From Pseudopedobacter beijingensis (GTDB lineage Bacteria > Bacteroidota > Bacteroidia > Sphingobacteriales > Sphingobacteriaceae), in contig NZ_JBHUDG010000020.1 in the NCBI RefSeq assembly GCF_042678145.1, positions 178,181 to 242,180 of the forward strand: DNA of 64,000 nt, read 5' to 3'. The translations under genes were made by a program, and so were the position numbers. A model generated the notes under the pieces. It did not search any database. It saw nothing but the letters and a program-made list of their open reading frames with translations, and was not told where the DNA came from. The first letter of the stretch is position 1; each line of letters begins with the position of its first letter. Below are positions 44,294-54,282 of this stretch, in pieces.

Positions 44294-47200
44294 CTAAGCG
44301 TCAACTTCTTCTTTAGAAGCCATTAATTTATCGTACTCTTCCTGAGAACCTACGATAATTCTTTCGTAGTCTCTTAAACCAGTACCCGAAGGGATTAAGT
44401 GTCCAACAATTACGTTTTCTTTCAATCCTAATAAATCATCACGTTTACCAGCGATAGCTGCCTCATTTAACACTTTTGTAGTTTCCTGGAAGGAAGCCGC
44501 AGAGATAAATGATTTAGTACCCAATGAAGCTCTGGTTATACCTTGTAGCATTGGACTTGCAGTTGCAGGACGCGCTTCTCTCGCAGAAACCAATTTAAGG
44601 TCTTTACGTTTCAATTGAGAATTCTCATCACGTAATCTTCTTACAGAGATAATTTGACCAGCTCTCAATGTGCTTGAATCTCCTGCATCCTCAACAACCA
44701 TCTTATCAAAGATATTATCATTCTCAATAGAGAAATCAAACCTGTCTACAGCCTCTTTTTCTAAGAACTTAGTATCACCTGCATCATCAATCATTACCTT
44801 CTGCATCATTTGGTGAACGATAACTTCAAAGTGTTTATCGTTAATCTTCACCCCTTGCAGACGGTAAACTTCCTGAATACCATTTACTAAGTATTCCTGA
44901 ACTGCTGCCGGTCCTTTAATTCCTAAAATGTCACTTGGAGAAATAGCTCCATCAGACAATGGCATACCCGCTTTAATAAAGTCGTTATCCTGTACCAGAA
45001 TGTGTTTAGCTAAAGGTACAAGGTATTTTTTAACCTGTCCATCTCTGGATTCGATAGTTACCTCACGATTACCACGTTTAACACCTCCTAAAGTTACCAC
45101 ACCATCAATTTCAGTAACAACCGCAGGGTTAGATGGATTTCTAGCCTCAAACAATTCAGTTACACGAGGTAGACCCCCCGTAATATCTCGGGTTTTACCT
45201 GTAGTACGCGGAATCTTAACCAGAATTTCCCCCATCAATACCTCTTCACCTTCTGATACAATTACGTGTGCACCTACCGGAATATTATACTCTCTGATAG
45301 AACCACCTTTATTGTCAACAATTTTAACAACAGGGTTTTTAGTTTTATCCCTGGTATCAATAATCACTTTCTCTCTGTGTCCTGTTTGTTCGTCAGATTC
45401 TTCACGGAAAGTTACACCTTCAATGATAGATTCATAAACTACTTTACCAGAGAATTCAGAGATAATTACAGCGTTATATGGATCCCAAGAACAGATCTTA
45501 TCTCCTTTAGTTACTTTGTCTCCTTCTTTCACAAACAAGTAAGATCCGTAAGGGATATTATTTGTCATGATCACTCTGTTCGTATTCGGATCTACAATTT
45601 TGAATTCACCAGAACGTCCTAATACTACGTCTACTTTTTCATCCTCAGTTTGATACTCCACAGATCTCATGTTTTCAAATTCGATAACACCATCGAATTT
45701 TGCTGTAATTTGAGATTCTGCAGCAATGTTAGATGCAGTACCACCGACGTGGAATGTACGAAGTGTTAACTGTGTACCCGGCTCACCAATAGATTGTGCA
45801 GCAATAACGCCTACTGCCTCTCCCATTTGAACACGTTTACCAGAAGCAAGGTTACGTCCGTAACAAAGTGCACAAACACCTTTCGATGCTTCACAAGTTA
45901 ATACCGAACGAAGCTCGATACCTTCTAGTGGAGATTCATCAATAGCTTTAGCAACTTCTTCAGTAATATCCTGATTTGCAGCTACCAGCAATTCGCCACT
46001 TAATGGATCGTAAACATCATGTAGAGAAGTACGACCTAAGATTCTCTCATACAATGGCTCAACAATGTCCTCATTGTCTTTTAATGCTGTTGTAAAGATA
46101 CCTCTTAAAGTACCACAGTCTTCATTTTTAACAACCATATCCTGAGCCACGTCATGCAAACGACGAGTCAAGTAACCCGCATCCGCCGTTTTCAACGCCG
46201 TATCCGCAAGACCTTTACGCGCACCGTGGGTAGAGATAAAGTACTCTAAAACCGAAAGTCCTTCTTTAAAGTTTGAAAGAATCGGGTTTTCTATAATTTC
46301 ACCGCCAGATCCTGACTTTTGAGGTTTTGCCATCAAGCCCCTCATACCACACAACTGACGAATCTGCTCTTTAGAACCCCTCGCTCCAGAATCCAACATC
46401 ATATAAACTGAGTTAAATCCTTGGTTGTCATTAGTTAATTGGTGCATTACATGCGATGTCAATCTGTTGTTGATACGTGTCCAGATATCGATAATCTGAT
46501 TATAACGCTCATTATTAGTAATGAAACCCATATTATAGTTAGTCATTACTTCATCAACTTCATCTCTCGCCTGTTCCAGTAAAGTATGTTTCTCTGTAGG
46601 AATATTCAAATCTTTCAGGTTGAAAGACAAACCTCCTTTGAAAGCAGACTGGAATCCCATAGTTTTGATATCGTCCAGGAACTGAGCAGCTCTTGCCATA
46701 CCAGTTTCTTTAACCACAAAACCAATGATATCTCTTAAAGATTTCTTCGTTAATAACTCATTGATGAATCCTACTTCTTCAGGAACAACCTCATTAAAAA
46801 GTACACGTCCTACAGTAGTTTCAATCATTTTGCTAACAATAGATCCATCTTTTTCCTTTGCATTTGCTTTTACTTTAATAAAAGCGTGAAGATCTACTTG
46901 CTTCTCATTGTAAGCAATAATTACTTCTTCTGCAGAATAAAATGCTGATCCTTCCCCTTTAACTACTCTAGATTCATCTGTTTTACGGCCTTTGGTCATA
47001 TAATAAAGACCTAAAACCATGTCTTGGGATGGAACTGTTACCGGAGTACCATTTGCAGGGTTCAAAATATTATGCGCTGCCAACATCAGGATTTGGGCTT
47101 CCAAAATAGCTGCATTACCAAGCGGTACGTGAACAGCCATCTGGTCACCGTCAAAGTCGGCGTTGAACGCAGTACACACTAATGGGTGTAATTGGATAGC

Positions 47201-48577
47201 TTTACCTTCTACCAATTTTGGTTGGAAAGCCTGAATACCCAGACGGTGAAGCGTAGGAGCCCTGTTCAGAAGAACTGGATGTCCTTTTAACACATTCTCC
47301 AGAATATCCCATACTAGTGGGTCTTTTCTATCTACAATTTTTTTAGCAGATTTCACAGTTTTAACCACACCTCTTTCGATCATCTTACGAATGATGAATG
47401 GTTTAAACAATTCTGCTGCCATATCTTTAGGTAAACCACACTCATGAAGTTTCAATGTAGGACCTACCACGATAACCGAACGACCAGAATAGTCAACACG
47501 CTTACCTAATAAGTTTTGACGGAAACGACCTTGTTTACCTTTTAAAATATCTGATAATGATTTTAAAGCTCTGTTACCTTCTGTTTTAACAGCATTAACT
47601 TTTCTCGAGTTATCAAATAAAGAATCTACTGCTTCTTGTAACATACGTTTCTCGTTACGTAAGATAACTTCTGGAGCTTTAATCTCCATCAATCTCTTCA
47701 AACGGTTATTACGTATGATCACACGACGATAAAGATCGTTCAAATCCGAAGTCGCGAAACGCCCACCTTCTAAAGGTACTAACGGACGCAATTCTGGTGG
47801 AATAACCGGAACGATTTTAACAATCATCCACTCTGGATTATTCTCTATTCTTGATCTAGATCCACGGAAAGCTTCTACGACTTGTAAACGCTTTAAAGCT
47901 TCATTTTTACGTTGCTGAGAAGTTTCATTAGCTGCCTGGTGACGTAAGTCATAAGATAACTGATCTAAATCTAAACGTCTCAATAAATCTTCTAAAGCTT
48001 CTGCCCCCATTTTAGCCACAAATTTCTGAGGATCTTTGTCGTCTAAATATTGGTTTTCTTTAGGTAATTTATCTAAAACATCCAGATATTCTTCTTCAGT
48101 TAGGAAATCCATATATTGAATTCCTTGCTCTTCCATAATACCAGACTGAATAACTACATAACGTTCATAGTAGATAATCAAATCCAATTTCTTAGTAGGA
48201 AGACCTAAAAGATATCCTATTTTATTAGGTAATGATCTGAAGTACCAAATGTGTGCCACAGGAACAACCAAATTGATATGTCCCATACGTTCACGACGTA
48301 CTTTCTTTTCTGTTACCTCTACACCACAACGGTCACAAACGATTCCTTTATAACGGATTCTTTTGTATTTACCACAGTGACATTCGTAATCTTTTACCGG
48401 ACCAAAAATACGTTCACAGAACAAACCATCTCTCTCTGGTTTATATGTTCTGTAATTGATTGTTTCTGGTTTCAGTACCTCACCACTTGATCTTTCCAGA
48501 ATAGCTTCCGGAGAAGATAAACTGATAGTAATCGAGGTAAAATTACTTTTTATTTTATTATCCTTTTTGTAAGACAT
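44294..48577 (-). CDS. rpoC: RNA polymerase subunit beta'
   Basis: This 1427-aa protein is the largest RNA polymerase subunit. The N-terminal zinc site is CHCGKYKRIRYKGIVCDRCG, the catalytic magnesium loop is NADFDGDQMAVH, and the second zinc site is CEASKGVCALCYG. The trigger-loop and bridge-helix regions are intact (MRGLMAKPQKSGSG, and RTFHVGG). It follows rpoB after 86 bases on the same strand and ends before a strong terminator. Confidence 0.99.
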   Translation of the reverse strand: MSYKKDNKIKSNFTSITISLSSPEAILERSSGEVLKPETINYRTYKPERDGLFCERIFGPVKDYECHCGKYKRIRYKGIVCDRCGVEVTEKKVRRERMGHINLVVPVAHIWYFRSLPNKIGYLLGLPTKKLDLIIYYERYVVIQSGIMEEQGIQYMDFLTEEEYLDVLDKLPKENQYLDDKDPQKFVAKMGAEALEDLLRRLDLDQLSYDLRHQAANETSQQRKNEALKRLQVVEAFRGSRSRIENNPEWMIVKIVPVIPPELRPLVPLEGGRFATSDLNDLYRRVIIRNNRLKRLMEIKAPEVILRNEKRMLQEAVDSLFDNSRKVNAVKTEGNRALKSLSDILKGKQGRFRQNLLGKRVDYSGRSVIVVGPTLKLHECGLPKDMAAELFKPFIIRKMIERGVVKTVKSAKKIVDRKDPLVWDILENVLKGHPVLLNRAPTLHRLGIQAFQPKLVEGKAIQLHPLVCTAFNADFDGDQMAVHVPLGNAAILEAQILMLAAHNILNPANGTPVTVPSQDMVLGLYYMTKGRKTDESRVVKGEGSAFYSAEEVIIAYNEKQVDLHAFIKVKANAKEKDGSIVSKMIETTVGRVLFNEVVPEEVGFINELLTKKSLRDIIGFVVKETGMARAAQFLDDIKTMGFQSAFKGGLSFNLKDLNIPTEKHTLLEQARDEVDEVMTNYNMGFITNNERYNQIIDIWTRINNRLTSHVMHQLTNDNQGFNSVYMMLDSGARGSKEQIRQLCGMRGLMAKPQKSGSGGEIIENPILSNFKEGLSVLEYFISTHGARKGLADTALKTADAGYLTRRLHDVAQDMVVKNEDCGTLRGIFTTALKDNEDIVEPLYERILGRTSLHDVYDPLSGELLVAANQDITEEVAKAIDESPLEGIELRSVLTCEASKGVCALCYGRNLASGKRVQMGEAVGVIAAQSIGEPGTQLTLRTFHVGGTASNIAAESQITAKFDGVIEFENMRSVEYQTEDEKVDVVLGRSGEFKIVDPNTNRVIMTNNIPYGSYLFVKEGDKVTKGDKICSWDPYNAVIISEFSGKVVYESIIEGVTFREESDEQTGHREKVIIDTRDKTKNPVVKIVDNKGGSIREYNIPVGAHVIVSEGEEVLMGEILVKIPRTTGKTRDITGGLPRVTELFEARNPSNPAVVTEIDGVVTLGGVKRGNREVTIESRDGQVKKYLVPLAKHILVQDNDFIKAGMPLSDGAISPSDILGIKGPAAVQEYLVNGIQEVYRLQGVKINDKHFEVIVHQMMQKVMIDDAGDTKFLEKEAVDRFDFSIENDNIFDKMVVEDAGDSSTLRAGQIISVRRLRDENSQLKRKDLKLVSAREARPATASPMLQGITRASLGTKSFISAASFQETTKVLNEAAIAGKRDDLLGLKENVIVGHLIPSGTGLRDYERIIVGSQEEYDKLMASKEEVDA

Positions 48578-48608
48578 ATTCTTTCCTTAAGTTGAAAGTT
48601 ATAAGTTC

Positions 48609-48649
48609 AAAGTTGAAAGAAAAGTAAAACACTTTTAACTTTCAACTTT
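48609..48649. repeat. Inverted repeat between rpoB and rpoC
   Basis: AAAGTTGAAAG (48609-48619) and CTTTCAACTTT (48639-48649) are perfect 11-bp arms. Further partial copies of AGTTGAAAGTT lie at 48593-48603. Such AGTTNAAAGTT strings are common low-complexity spacers in Bacteroidota. In RNA the arms would form a loose hairpin between the two cistrons. Confidence 0.55.
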
Positions 48650-48663
48650 AAACCTTGAACTTA

Positions 48664-51600
48664 TTAGTCTAATGTTATATCTAATCCCAATCCTCTTAGC
48701 TCGTGAACCAATACATTGAATGATTCTGGAACCCCTGGAGTTGGAAGGTTTTCACCTTTTACAATGGCTTCGTAAGTTTTAGCTCTACCCACCACGTCAT
48801 CGGATTTCACCGTTAAGATCTCTTGAAGGATGTTTGCTGCACCAAATGCTTCTAATGCCCAAACCTCCATCTCACCAAAACGCTGACCACCAAACTGAGC
48901 CTTACCACCCAGAGGTTGTTGAGTAATCAACGAGTAAGGTCCTATTGAACGGGCATGCATTTTATCATCTACCATGTGTCCTAATTTCAACATGTAAATG
49001 ATACCTACTGTGGTAGGTTGGTCAAAACGCTCTCCGGTTAAACCATCATGTAAATAAGTTCTTCCTGATTCCGGAAGTCCTGCCTGACTGATATATTTTT
49101 CAACGTCTTCATGAGAAGCTCCATCAAATATCGGTGTAGCAAACTTCAAACCTAGTTCTTTACCTGCCCAACCTAAAACAGTTTCATAAATCTGTCCAAG
49201 ATTCATACGAGAAGGTACCCCTAGCGGATTCAAAACGATATCTACCGGTGTTCCGTCTGCTAAGAAAGGCATATCTTCGTCACGTACAATACGTGCAACA
49301 ATACCTTTATTACCGTGACGACCAGCCATCTTATCTCCCACTCTCAATTTACGTTTCTTAGCCACGTAAACTTTTGCCATTTGAACAATTCCTGACGGAA
49401 GCTCATCTCCAACACTGATAGCAAACTTATCTCTTCTATAAGCTCCCAGTTCTTCGTTTACTTTAATTCCGTAGTTGTGAAGTAATGCTTTGATTAGCTC
49501 ATTTTTATCTTCATCAGTAGTCCATTTTGTAGGATTGATGTGATTATAATCAAGCTCCATCAATAGTTTTTGGGTGAATTTAACACCTTTTGCTATCAAC
49601 AACTCTTTATAGATATTATAAACACCTTGAGAAGTTTTTCCGTTAACAATATTAAACAATTTGTCAACTAAACCTTCTCTAAGCTCTCTAACAGCTTTCT
49701 CATGTCTTGCGTCAAGTTTATCCAGTAAAGATTTTTCCTCTGCTTTAGAAGTTTTCTTCGCTCTGGAGAATAACTTGGTATCAATTACAACACCATTAAT
49801 AGACGGAGGAGTTTTCAAAGAAGCATCTTTAACATCTCCGGCTTTATCACCAAAGATAGCTCTCAATAATTTCTCTTCCGGTGAAGGGTCTGACTCTCCT
49901 TTAGGCGTAATCTTACCAATCAAAATGTCACCTTCTTTTACCTCAGCTCCAATTCTGATAATTCCGTTTTCATCTAAGTCTTTAGTAGCCTCTTCAGAAA
50001 CGTTAGGAATATCTGGTGTCAATTCTTCTTCTCCACGCTTAGTATCCCTCACTTCCAATTCAAATTCTTCAATATGAATAGAAGTAAAGATATCCTGAGA
50101 TACAACACGCTCAGAAATTACGATAGCATCCTCAAAGTTATATCCCTGCCAAGGCATGAATGCAACTTTTAAGTTTCTTCCCAATGCAAGCTCACCCGCT
50201 TCTGTAGCATATCCTTCACAAAGAACCTGTCCTTTAGATACCCTTTCACCTTTTCTTACAATAGGTTTCAGGTTAATGCATGTGCTCTGATTGGTTTTCT
50301 TAAACTTGATAAGATCATAAGTTTTTGAACGGCCGTCAAAAGAAACTAGTTCATCGTCTTCAGTTCTATCGTATTTGATAGTTATTTGATTCGCATCAAC
50401 ATATTCCACTACACCACTTCCCTCTGCATTAATCAAAGTACGTGAGTCTGAAGCTACGCGTCCTTCTAATCCTGTACCTACAATCGGAGCTTCCGGTCTC
50501 AATAAAGGAACCGCCTGACGTTGCATGTTAGATCCCATCAAAGCCCTGTTAGCATCATCATGCTCAAGGAATGGAATCAAAGAAGCTGCAATAGAAGTAA
50601 TCTGATTAGGAGATACGTCTATATAGTCTAATTTCTCTGGCTCAATAACCGGGAAGTCACCTTCGTATCTTGCCTTAACTTTTTCATCAATAAAGTTTCC
50701 TTTATCGTCATACTGTGCATTTGCCTGAGCGATAGTTTTTGCATCCTCATCTTCTGCACTTAAATATATTACAGGCTCATTTACAACTACTTTACCGTCT
50801 ACTACTCTACGATAAGGAGTTTCAATGAAACCAAGATTATTAATCTTAGCGTGTACACACAGAGAAGATATCAAGCCAATATTTGGTCCCTCAGGAGTTT
50901 CAATAGTACATAAACGACCATAGTGAGTATAGTGAACGTCACGCACCTCGAAACCCGCTCTCTCTCTTGATAAACCACCAGGACCTAAAGCTGATAAACG
51001 ACGCTTGTTAGTAATCTCTGCTAATGGATTGGTTTGATCCATAAACTGAGATAACTGGTTAGTTCCAAAGAAAGAATTAATTACTGAAGATAATGTACGG
51101 GCATTGATCAGATCCGTAGGAGTAAACACCTCGTTATCACGGATATTCATACGCTCACGAATAGTTCTGGCCATACGAGATAAACCAACACCAAACTGTG
51201 CGTATAATTGCTCGCCCACTGTACGAACACGACGATTAGACAAGTGATCGATATCATCCACCTCTTCTTTAGAGTTGATTAATTTGATCAAATATTTAAC
51301 AATCGCAATAATATCCTCCTTAGTCAAAACTTTAGTTTCGTCCGGAGTATCTAATTGTAATTTTCTATTGATTCTGTAACGACCAACATCACCTAAATCA
51401 TAACGTTTGTCTGAGAAGAACAATCTGTCGATAATTCCTCTTGCCGTTTCTTCATCAGGTGGTTCTGCGTTACGTAATTGACGATAGATATGCTCTACCG
51501 CTTCTTTTGCAGAGTTAGACGTATCTTTCTGCAATGTATTATAGATGATAGTATAGTCTCCGCTATTGCTGTCTTCCTTAGAAAGGATCAAGGTTTTAAC

Positions 51601-52464
51601 ACCAGCATCAACTATCATATCAATATGGTCATCTTCTAGAATGGTTTCCCTTTCAAGTATGATTTCATTTCTGTCAATAGACACAACTTCACCTGTATCT
51701 TCATCCACAAAATCTTCTACCCATTTCTTAAGTACCCTTGCAGCCAACTTACGGCCTACATATTTCTTAAGACCAGATTTGCTAACCTTAACTTCATCAG
51801 CCAGATCAAACAATTCTAAGATGTCTTTATCAGAATCGTATCCGATAGCTCTTAACAAAGTTGTAACAGGGAACTTTTTCTTACGATCGATGTATGCATA
51901 CATCACGTTGTTCACGTCAGTTGCAAACTCAATCCAGGAACCCTTGAAAGGAATTACACGGGCCGAGTATAATTTACTTCCGTTGGTATGCCTGCTTACG
52001 CCAAAGAATACTCCCGGAGAACGATGTAATTGAGAAACAATCACACGCTCAGCACCGTTGATAACAAAAGTTCCTTTTGGAGTCATATAAGGTATAGTAC
52101 CTAAGTAAACATCCTGAACTATTGTTTCAAAGTCTTCATGTTCTTCATCATTACAAGATAAACGTAATTTAGCTTTTAACGGAACACTATAAGTTAATCC
52201 ACGCTCTATACACTCTTGTATATCATAACGAGGTGGATCTATAAAGTAATCTAAAAATTCTAAAACAAAGATGTTTCTTGAATCAGAGATCGGAAAGTTT
52301 TCAGCGAATACTTTGAATAGACCTTCTGTATGACGGTTATCAGAAGTAGTCTCTAACTGAAAGAATTCCTTGAACGATTGGATTTGCACATCCAGAAAAT
52401 CAGGATAATCAATTACATGTTTGCTTTGGGCAAAATTTATCCTTTGATTGCTTTTGTTTGCCAA
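48664..52464 (-). CDS. rpoB: RNA polymerase subunit beta
   Basis: This 1266-aa protein is the RpoB subunit. Key regions are the rifampicin pocket (FFGTNQLSQFMDQTNPLAEI and RRLSALGPGGLSRERAGFEV). The conserved C-terminal motifs are GDKMAGRHGNKG and GGKAQFGGQRFGEMEVWALE. Translation starts at TTG (52464): the residues after it (ANKSNQRINFAQ) match the family and no ATG is near. A hairpin upstream (52541-52586) separates it from rplL. Confidence 0.99.
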   Translation of the reverse strand: MANKSNQRINFAQSKHVIDYPDFLDVQIQSFKEFFQLETTSDNRHTEGLFKVFAENFPISDSRNIFVLEFLDYFIDPPRYDIQECIERGLTYSVPLKAKLRLSCNDEEHEDFETIVQDVYLGTIPYMTPKGTFVINGAERVIVSQLHRSPGVFFGVSRHTNGSKLYSARVIPFKGSWIEFATDVNNVMYAYIDRKKKFPVTTLLRAIGYDSDKDILELFDLADEVKVSKSGLKKYVGRKLAARVLKKWVEDFVDEDTGEVVSIDRNEIILERETILEDDHIDMIVDAGVKTLILSKEDSNSGDYTIIYNTLQKDTSNSAKEAVEHIYRQLRNAEPPDEETARGIIDRLFFSDKRYDLGDVGRYRINRKLQLDTPDETKVLTKEDIIAIVKYLIKLINSKEEVDDIDHLSNRRVRTVGEQLYAQFGVGLSRMARTIRERMNIRDNEVFTPTDLINARTLSSVINSFFGTNQLSQFMDQTNPLAEITNKRRLSALGPGGLSRERAGFEVRDVHYTHYGRLCTIETPEGPNIGLISSLCVHAKINNLGFIETPYRRVVDGKVVVNEPVIYLSAEDEDAKTIAQANAQYDDKGNFIDEKVKARYEGDFPVIEPEKLDYIDVSPNQITSIAASLIPFLEHDDANRALMGSNMQRQAVPLLRPEAPIVGTGLEGRVASDSRTLINAEGSGVVEYVDANQITIKYDRTEDDELVSFDGRSKTYDLIKFKKTNQSTCINLKPIVRKGERVSKGQVLCEGYATEAGELALGRNLKVAFMPWQGYNFEDAIVISERVVSQDIFTSIHIEEFELEVRDTKRGEEELTPDIPNVSEEATKDLDENGIIRIGAEVKEGDILIGKITPKGESDPSPEEKLLRAIFGDKAGDVKDASLKTPPSINGVVIDTKLFSRAKKTSKAEEKSLLDKLDARHEKAVRELREGLVDKLFNIVNGKTSQGVYNIYKELLIAKGVKFTQKLLMELDYNHINPTKWTTDEDKNELIKALLHNYGIKVNEELGAYRRDKFAISVGDELPSGIVQMAKVYVAKKRKLRVGDKMAGRHGNKGIVARIVRDEDMPFLADGTPVDIVLNPLGVPSRMNLGQIYETVLGWAGKELGLKFATPIFDGASHEDVEKYISQAGLPESGRTYLHDGLTGERFDQPTTVGIIYMLKLGHMVDDKMHARSIGPYSLITQQPLGGKAQFGGQRFGEMEVWALEAFGAANILQEILTVKSDDVVGRAKTYEAIVKGENLPTPGVPESFNVLVHELRGLGLDITLD

Positions 52465-52540
52465 GGGTCTAAAATTTTAGTTTAAAAACTGAAAATTCGA
52501 TTATCGTTAACTGTAACGGTAATGAAAGGTGATATACACC

Positions 52541-52586
52541 AAAAGCCTAAGACTCCATACCCGTTTGGGTGGAGTCTAAGGCTATA
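52541..52586 (-). terminator. rplL-rpoB attenuator-like hairpin
   Basis: GCCTAAGACTCCA (52545-52557) faces TGGAGTCTAAGGC (52570-52582) with one mismatch; an inner ACCC/GGGT extends the stem. On the minus strand only four T follow. This fits a partial terminator that lets a fraction of polymerases pass from the L10/L12 genes into rpoBC, as known from E. coli. Confidence 0.6.
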
Positions 52587-52605
52587 TTGTTTGAGCAATG
52601 AGAGA

Positions 52606-52980
52606 TTATTTAATCTCAACAACAGCTCCTGCTTCTTCTAATTGTTTTTTAAGAGCTTCTGCTTCGTCTTTAGCAACACCTGCTTTTAATTCTTTAGGTG
52701 CACCATCAACTAAGTCTTTAGCTTCTTTTAATCCTAAACCAGTTAAGTCTTTAACTAATTTAACTACTGCTAATTTCTGACCACCAGCATCTTTTAAGAT
52801 TACGTCAAATGAAGTTTTTTCTTCTGCAGCAGCAGCTTCACCAGCAGCAGGAGCAGCAACTGCAACTGCAGCAGCAGCAGGCTCGATACCGTACTCATCT
52901 TTTAAGATTTGAGCTAACTCATTAACTTCTTTAACTGTTAAGTTTACCAATTGTTCAGCAAACGCTTTTAAATCTGCCAT
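52606..52980 (-). CDS. rplL: Ribosomal protein L7/L12
   Basis: This 124-aa stalk protein has an N-terminal dimerisation helix pair (residues 1-35), an alanine-rich hinge (AAAAVAVAAPAAGEAAAAEE, about 35-55), and the globular factor-binding domain. That domain includes VILKDAGGQKLAVVKLVKDL and GLGLKEAKDLVDGAP. It recruits elongation factors to the ribosome. It is 58 bases after rplJ; an attenuator-like hairpin follows. Confidence 0.98.
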   Translation of the reverse strand: MADLKAFAEQLVNLTVKEVNELAQILKDEYGIEPAAAAVAVAAPAAGEAAAAEEKTSFDVILKDAGGQKLAVVKLVKDLTGLGLKEAKDLVDGAPKELKAGVAKDEAEALKKQLEEAGAVVEIK

Positions 52981-53038
52981 TATATTTTAATTTAAAAATT
53001 ACTAATTTATTAATACTCCGAATTTAAAGGTATTCGAA

Positions 53039-53557
53039 TTAACCTCTTTCTTGTAAAGTTTTGACAATTCCTGCCAACTTGTTTCCACCAGACTGTAAGC
53101 CAGAAATAACATTCTTAGCTGGAGACTGAAGCAATCCGATGATATCACCAATAAGCTCTTCCCTAGATTTAAGGTTAACAAGCGCTTCTAGTTGATTATC
53201 ACCAACGAAAGCTGTAGAATCAATATATGCTGCTTTCAATACTGGTTTATCACCTTCTTTTCTTAAAGCTTTGATAAGCTTTGCAGGTGCATTACCAGTA
53301 GTTGAGAACATCACTGAAGATGCTCCTTTAAGAACATCGAACAAAGGTGCTACATCGCCATCAATTTGCTCTAAAGCTTTCTTAATAAGCGTGTTTTTTA
53401 CAACCTGCATTCCAATGTTACTATCGAAACATTTACGGCGAATATTATTGATTTTCTCTACTGTCAATTCAGAAGTATCAGTAATATAGAAATTACCATA
53501 CTCTTTCATTTGCTCAGCTAAAGCAGAAACAACTTCGTGTTTTTCTTCCTTTCTCAT
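53039..53557 (-). CDS. rplJ: Ribosomal protein L10
   Basis: This 172-aa protein anchors the L7/L12 stalk to 23S rRNA. The N-terminal domain is typical (MRKEEKHEVVSALAEQMKEY, and NTLIKKALE), and the C-terminal helix that binds L12 dimers ends at KTLQERG. It begins only 4 bases after rplA, so there is no room for the long L10-type leader known in E. coli. Confidence 0.97.
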   Translation of the reverse strand: MRKEEKHEVVSALAEQMKEYGNFYITDTSELTVEKINNIRRKCFDSNIGMQVVKNTLIKKALEQIDGDVAPLFDVLKGASSVMFSTTGNAPAKLIKALRKEGDKPVLKAAYIDSTAFVGDNQLEALVNLKSREELIGDIIGLLQSPAKNVISGLQSGGNKLAGIVKTLQERG

Positions 53558-53561
53558 ATTA

Positions 53562-54260
53562 TTATATTCCTGCTACTGATTTAGTCTCAACTTCTATTCC
53601 TGGGGACATAGTTGAAGACATGTGAATACTTTTAAAATATGTTCCTTTTGCAGCTGAAGGTTTCAATTTAGAAATGGTTTGAAGAACCTCTAACGCATTT
53701 TCATAAATTTTTTCAGCAGAGAAAGATGCTTTACCAACTGAACAGTGGATAATACCTGTTTTATCAACTTTAAAGTCGATTTTACCACCTTTAACATCAG
53801 TAACAGCTTGTCCAACATTCTGGGTTACCGTTCCTGATTTTGGGTTAGGCATCAAGTTTCTAGGACCTAGAACACGACCCAATTTACCTACTTTAGCCAT
53901 ACAGCTAGGTGTAGTAATAATGATGTCAACATCTGTCCATCCACCCTCAATCTTAGCAATATACTCATCTAAACCAACGTAATCAGCACCTGACGCTTTA
54001 GCTTCTTCTTCTTTATCTGGAGTTACTAATGCTAATACACGTACTGTTTTACCGGTACCATGAGGTAAAGTTGCGATACCACGAACCATTTGGTTTGCTT
54101 TACGCGGGTCTACACCTAAACGAACATCGATATCTACCGATGCATCAAATTTAGTTGTAGTGATATCTTTTACCAAGGCAGCTGCATCCTTTAAAGAATA
54201 AGCTTTACCAGCGTCAAGTTTGGAAAGAGCGGTTTTTTGATTTTTTGTTAATCTAGCCAC
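53562..54260 (-). CDS. rplA: Ribosomal protein L1
   Basis: This 232-aa protein has the two-domain L1 fold. The RNA-binding motifs are FDASVDIDVRLGVDPRKANQ, MPNPKSGTVT and KGGKIDFKVDKTG. L1 binds 23S rRNA in the mobile stalk and in other bacteria represses its own rplK-rplA mRNA. It follows rplK after 22 bases. Confidence 0.98.
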   Translation of the reverse strand: MARLTKNQKTALSKLDAGKAYSLKDAAALVKDITTTKFDASVDIDVRLGVDPRKANQMVRGIATLPHGTGKTVRVLALVTPDKEEEAKASGADYVGLDEYIAKIEGGWTDVDIIITTPSCMAKVGKLGRVLGPRNLMPNPKSGTVTQNVGQAVTDVKGGKIDFKVDKTGIIHCSVGKASFSAEKIYENALEVLQTISKLKPSAAKGTYFKSIHMSSTMSPGIEVETKSVAGI

Positions 54261-54282
54261 TATCTTAAACTTAATTTTTTAA

